In this document: positions 63,340 through 64,000 of the stretch, one piece after another
Numbering within the stretch: position 1 is the first letter of the stretch
How the letters are laid out: every line of letters starts with the position of its first letter
DNA from: Adiantum capillus-veneris
Taxonomy: Eukaryota; Streptophyta; Polypodiopsida; Polypodiales; Pteridaceae
DNA: 64,000 nt
Assembly (NCBI GenBank): GCA_014529385.2
Contig: CM043948.1
Span: 80,218,760-80,282,759 of the forward strand
Direction of reading: 5' to 3'
The notes under the pieces: generated by a model
The model's database searches: none
Seen by the model: only the letters and a program-made list of their open reading frames with translations
What the model was told of the DNA's origin: nothing
Program-made: the position numbers and the translations under genes

Positions 63340-64000
63340 AAAATGTATGGTCAAAACAAAAATTTGTAACCAAAGTAATTATTTACAGCTGGAAAAATTT
63401 TCAAATTTTTTGCAATTTTGGCTTTATAGGCTTGAAGTAAGTGCCAATTACATGCTATGAGGGAAATTTGGGCTCATTTGGATGTACAGGGTGGAAATGG
63501 TACCAGATTTTGGCTTTAGGTCTCTGAAACAGGAGATATAAAGGAAATTTGAGATTTTGAAATCCAAATTGACTCAAAATTTTCCAGTGGGCTCATCACA
63601 TCATGTACTTTGAATGCATGATAACCAATTTCCCAAAGTGCCCCATTTTGGCTAAAAAGTAAATAATCGCGATTATTAACTTTTCTTCCCAAAATGACAT
63701 TTTTTGGCATAGATTGGTTCTAGGCATGATATAGACCTTGGTTATGAATTATGAGGTGATTTGGATCAAGATAAGTTGTTCATAACTCAAATTTTGGCTT
63801 TCACAGACTTCTTTGAGTTTTTTGGCAGTTTTGCAAGTAATGGGTGGTCATTTTGGCTCAAACTTGATTTTTGGCATGTGATAGGTGTGTACACTTGATA
63901 GGTGAGGTGAATTGATAATTTCCATGCAAAAATGTTGCAAAAGTAAATAATCGCGATTATTTACTACAGTGACAAAAACTTTGCAATTCACATAAATTTT
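63340..64000. repeat. Leader array with type II palindromes (F2)
   Basis: Palindrome centres near 63,669 (half-site AAAAGTAAATAATCG, then the near reverse complement) and 63,953, 284 bases apart, inside diverged repeats with gctcatttggat and tttggc phrases. The array continues past the window edge. It has the same palindrome type and period as 22,260-25,000. Confidence 0.85.

Larger units (their letters stand above)
58631..64000 (-). mobile_element. Element F2: LTR element with long coiled-coil ORF, no pol
   Basis: 3' LTR (58,631-59,550), polypurine tract, a ~3.6-kb broken ORF region, and a leader array with type II palindromes running off the window. The 5' LTR must lie beyond 64,000. The whole space between leader and 3' LTR is accounted for by the ORF and short spacers, so no protease, reverse transcriptase or integrase is encoded in the visible part. 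It is nested in F1 of the same family. Confidence 0.8.

Overview
The window reads as nuclear DNA of a land plant with a large, transposon-packed genome. The signs are Tat-type Ty3/gypsy elements with a second RNase H, a copia element primed like plant copias, a BED-finger hAT transposase relic, MITE-like hairpins, and no recognisable complete host gene. I cannot name the species. A fern, other seed-free plant or gymnosperm is an impression only. No tRNA, rRNA or CRISPR array was seen.

Layout. 1-285 is the end of a Tat-type LTR that landed in the protease of minus-strand gypsy relic A1 (286-6,800: protease, linker, gag, leader, PBS, 5' LTR). 6,801-7,260 holds a plus-strand TATA box and a possible first exon. 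About 8,944-26,531 is a second minus-strand relic, A2, of related type. It is split by gag-only LTR element B (12,978-~19,682). 26,556-29,051 is a small plus-strand LTR element, C, with an unfamiliar acidic ORF. 29,052-45,453 is the leader and 5' LTR of element E. E is split by a copia element (31,111-44,630), which is split in turn by a well-preserved Tat gypsy (33,709-42,431). E itself sits in the reverse transcriptase of gypsy relic A3 (45,454-~49,400), so four insertions are stacked. 49,858-53,480 holds a DUF4283-like zinc-knuckle relic and a fourth gypsy relic, A4. 54,815-55,360 is a ~63-bp minisatellite. 55,477-57,484 is a hAT transposase relic carrying a 249-bp MITE with a perfect 8-bp target duplication. 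57,485-64,000 holds two LTR elements of one family, F2 inside F1. F2 encodes a long coiled-coil protein and no polymerase.

The most unusual signal is in the leaders of several of these elements, between PBS and gag. Each leader is a diverged tandem array with a ~286-bp period, and each unit carries a long perfect or near-perfect palindrome centred on CGCG. Two palindrome types exist, each travelling with its own LTR family (type I: A1 and E; type II: A2 and F2). A second signal is a repeated tyrosine/aspartate/glycine module in the amino-terminal part of the A1 and A2 gag regions.

All coding regions are transposon-derived. Nearly all are broken by stops or frameshifts. The Tat element is closest to intact, with one frameshift and two in-frame stops.
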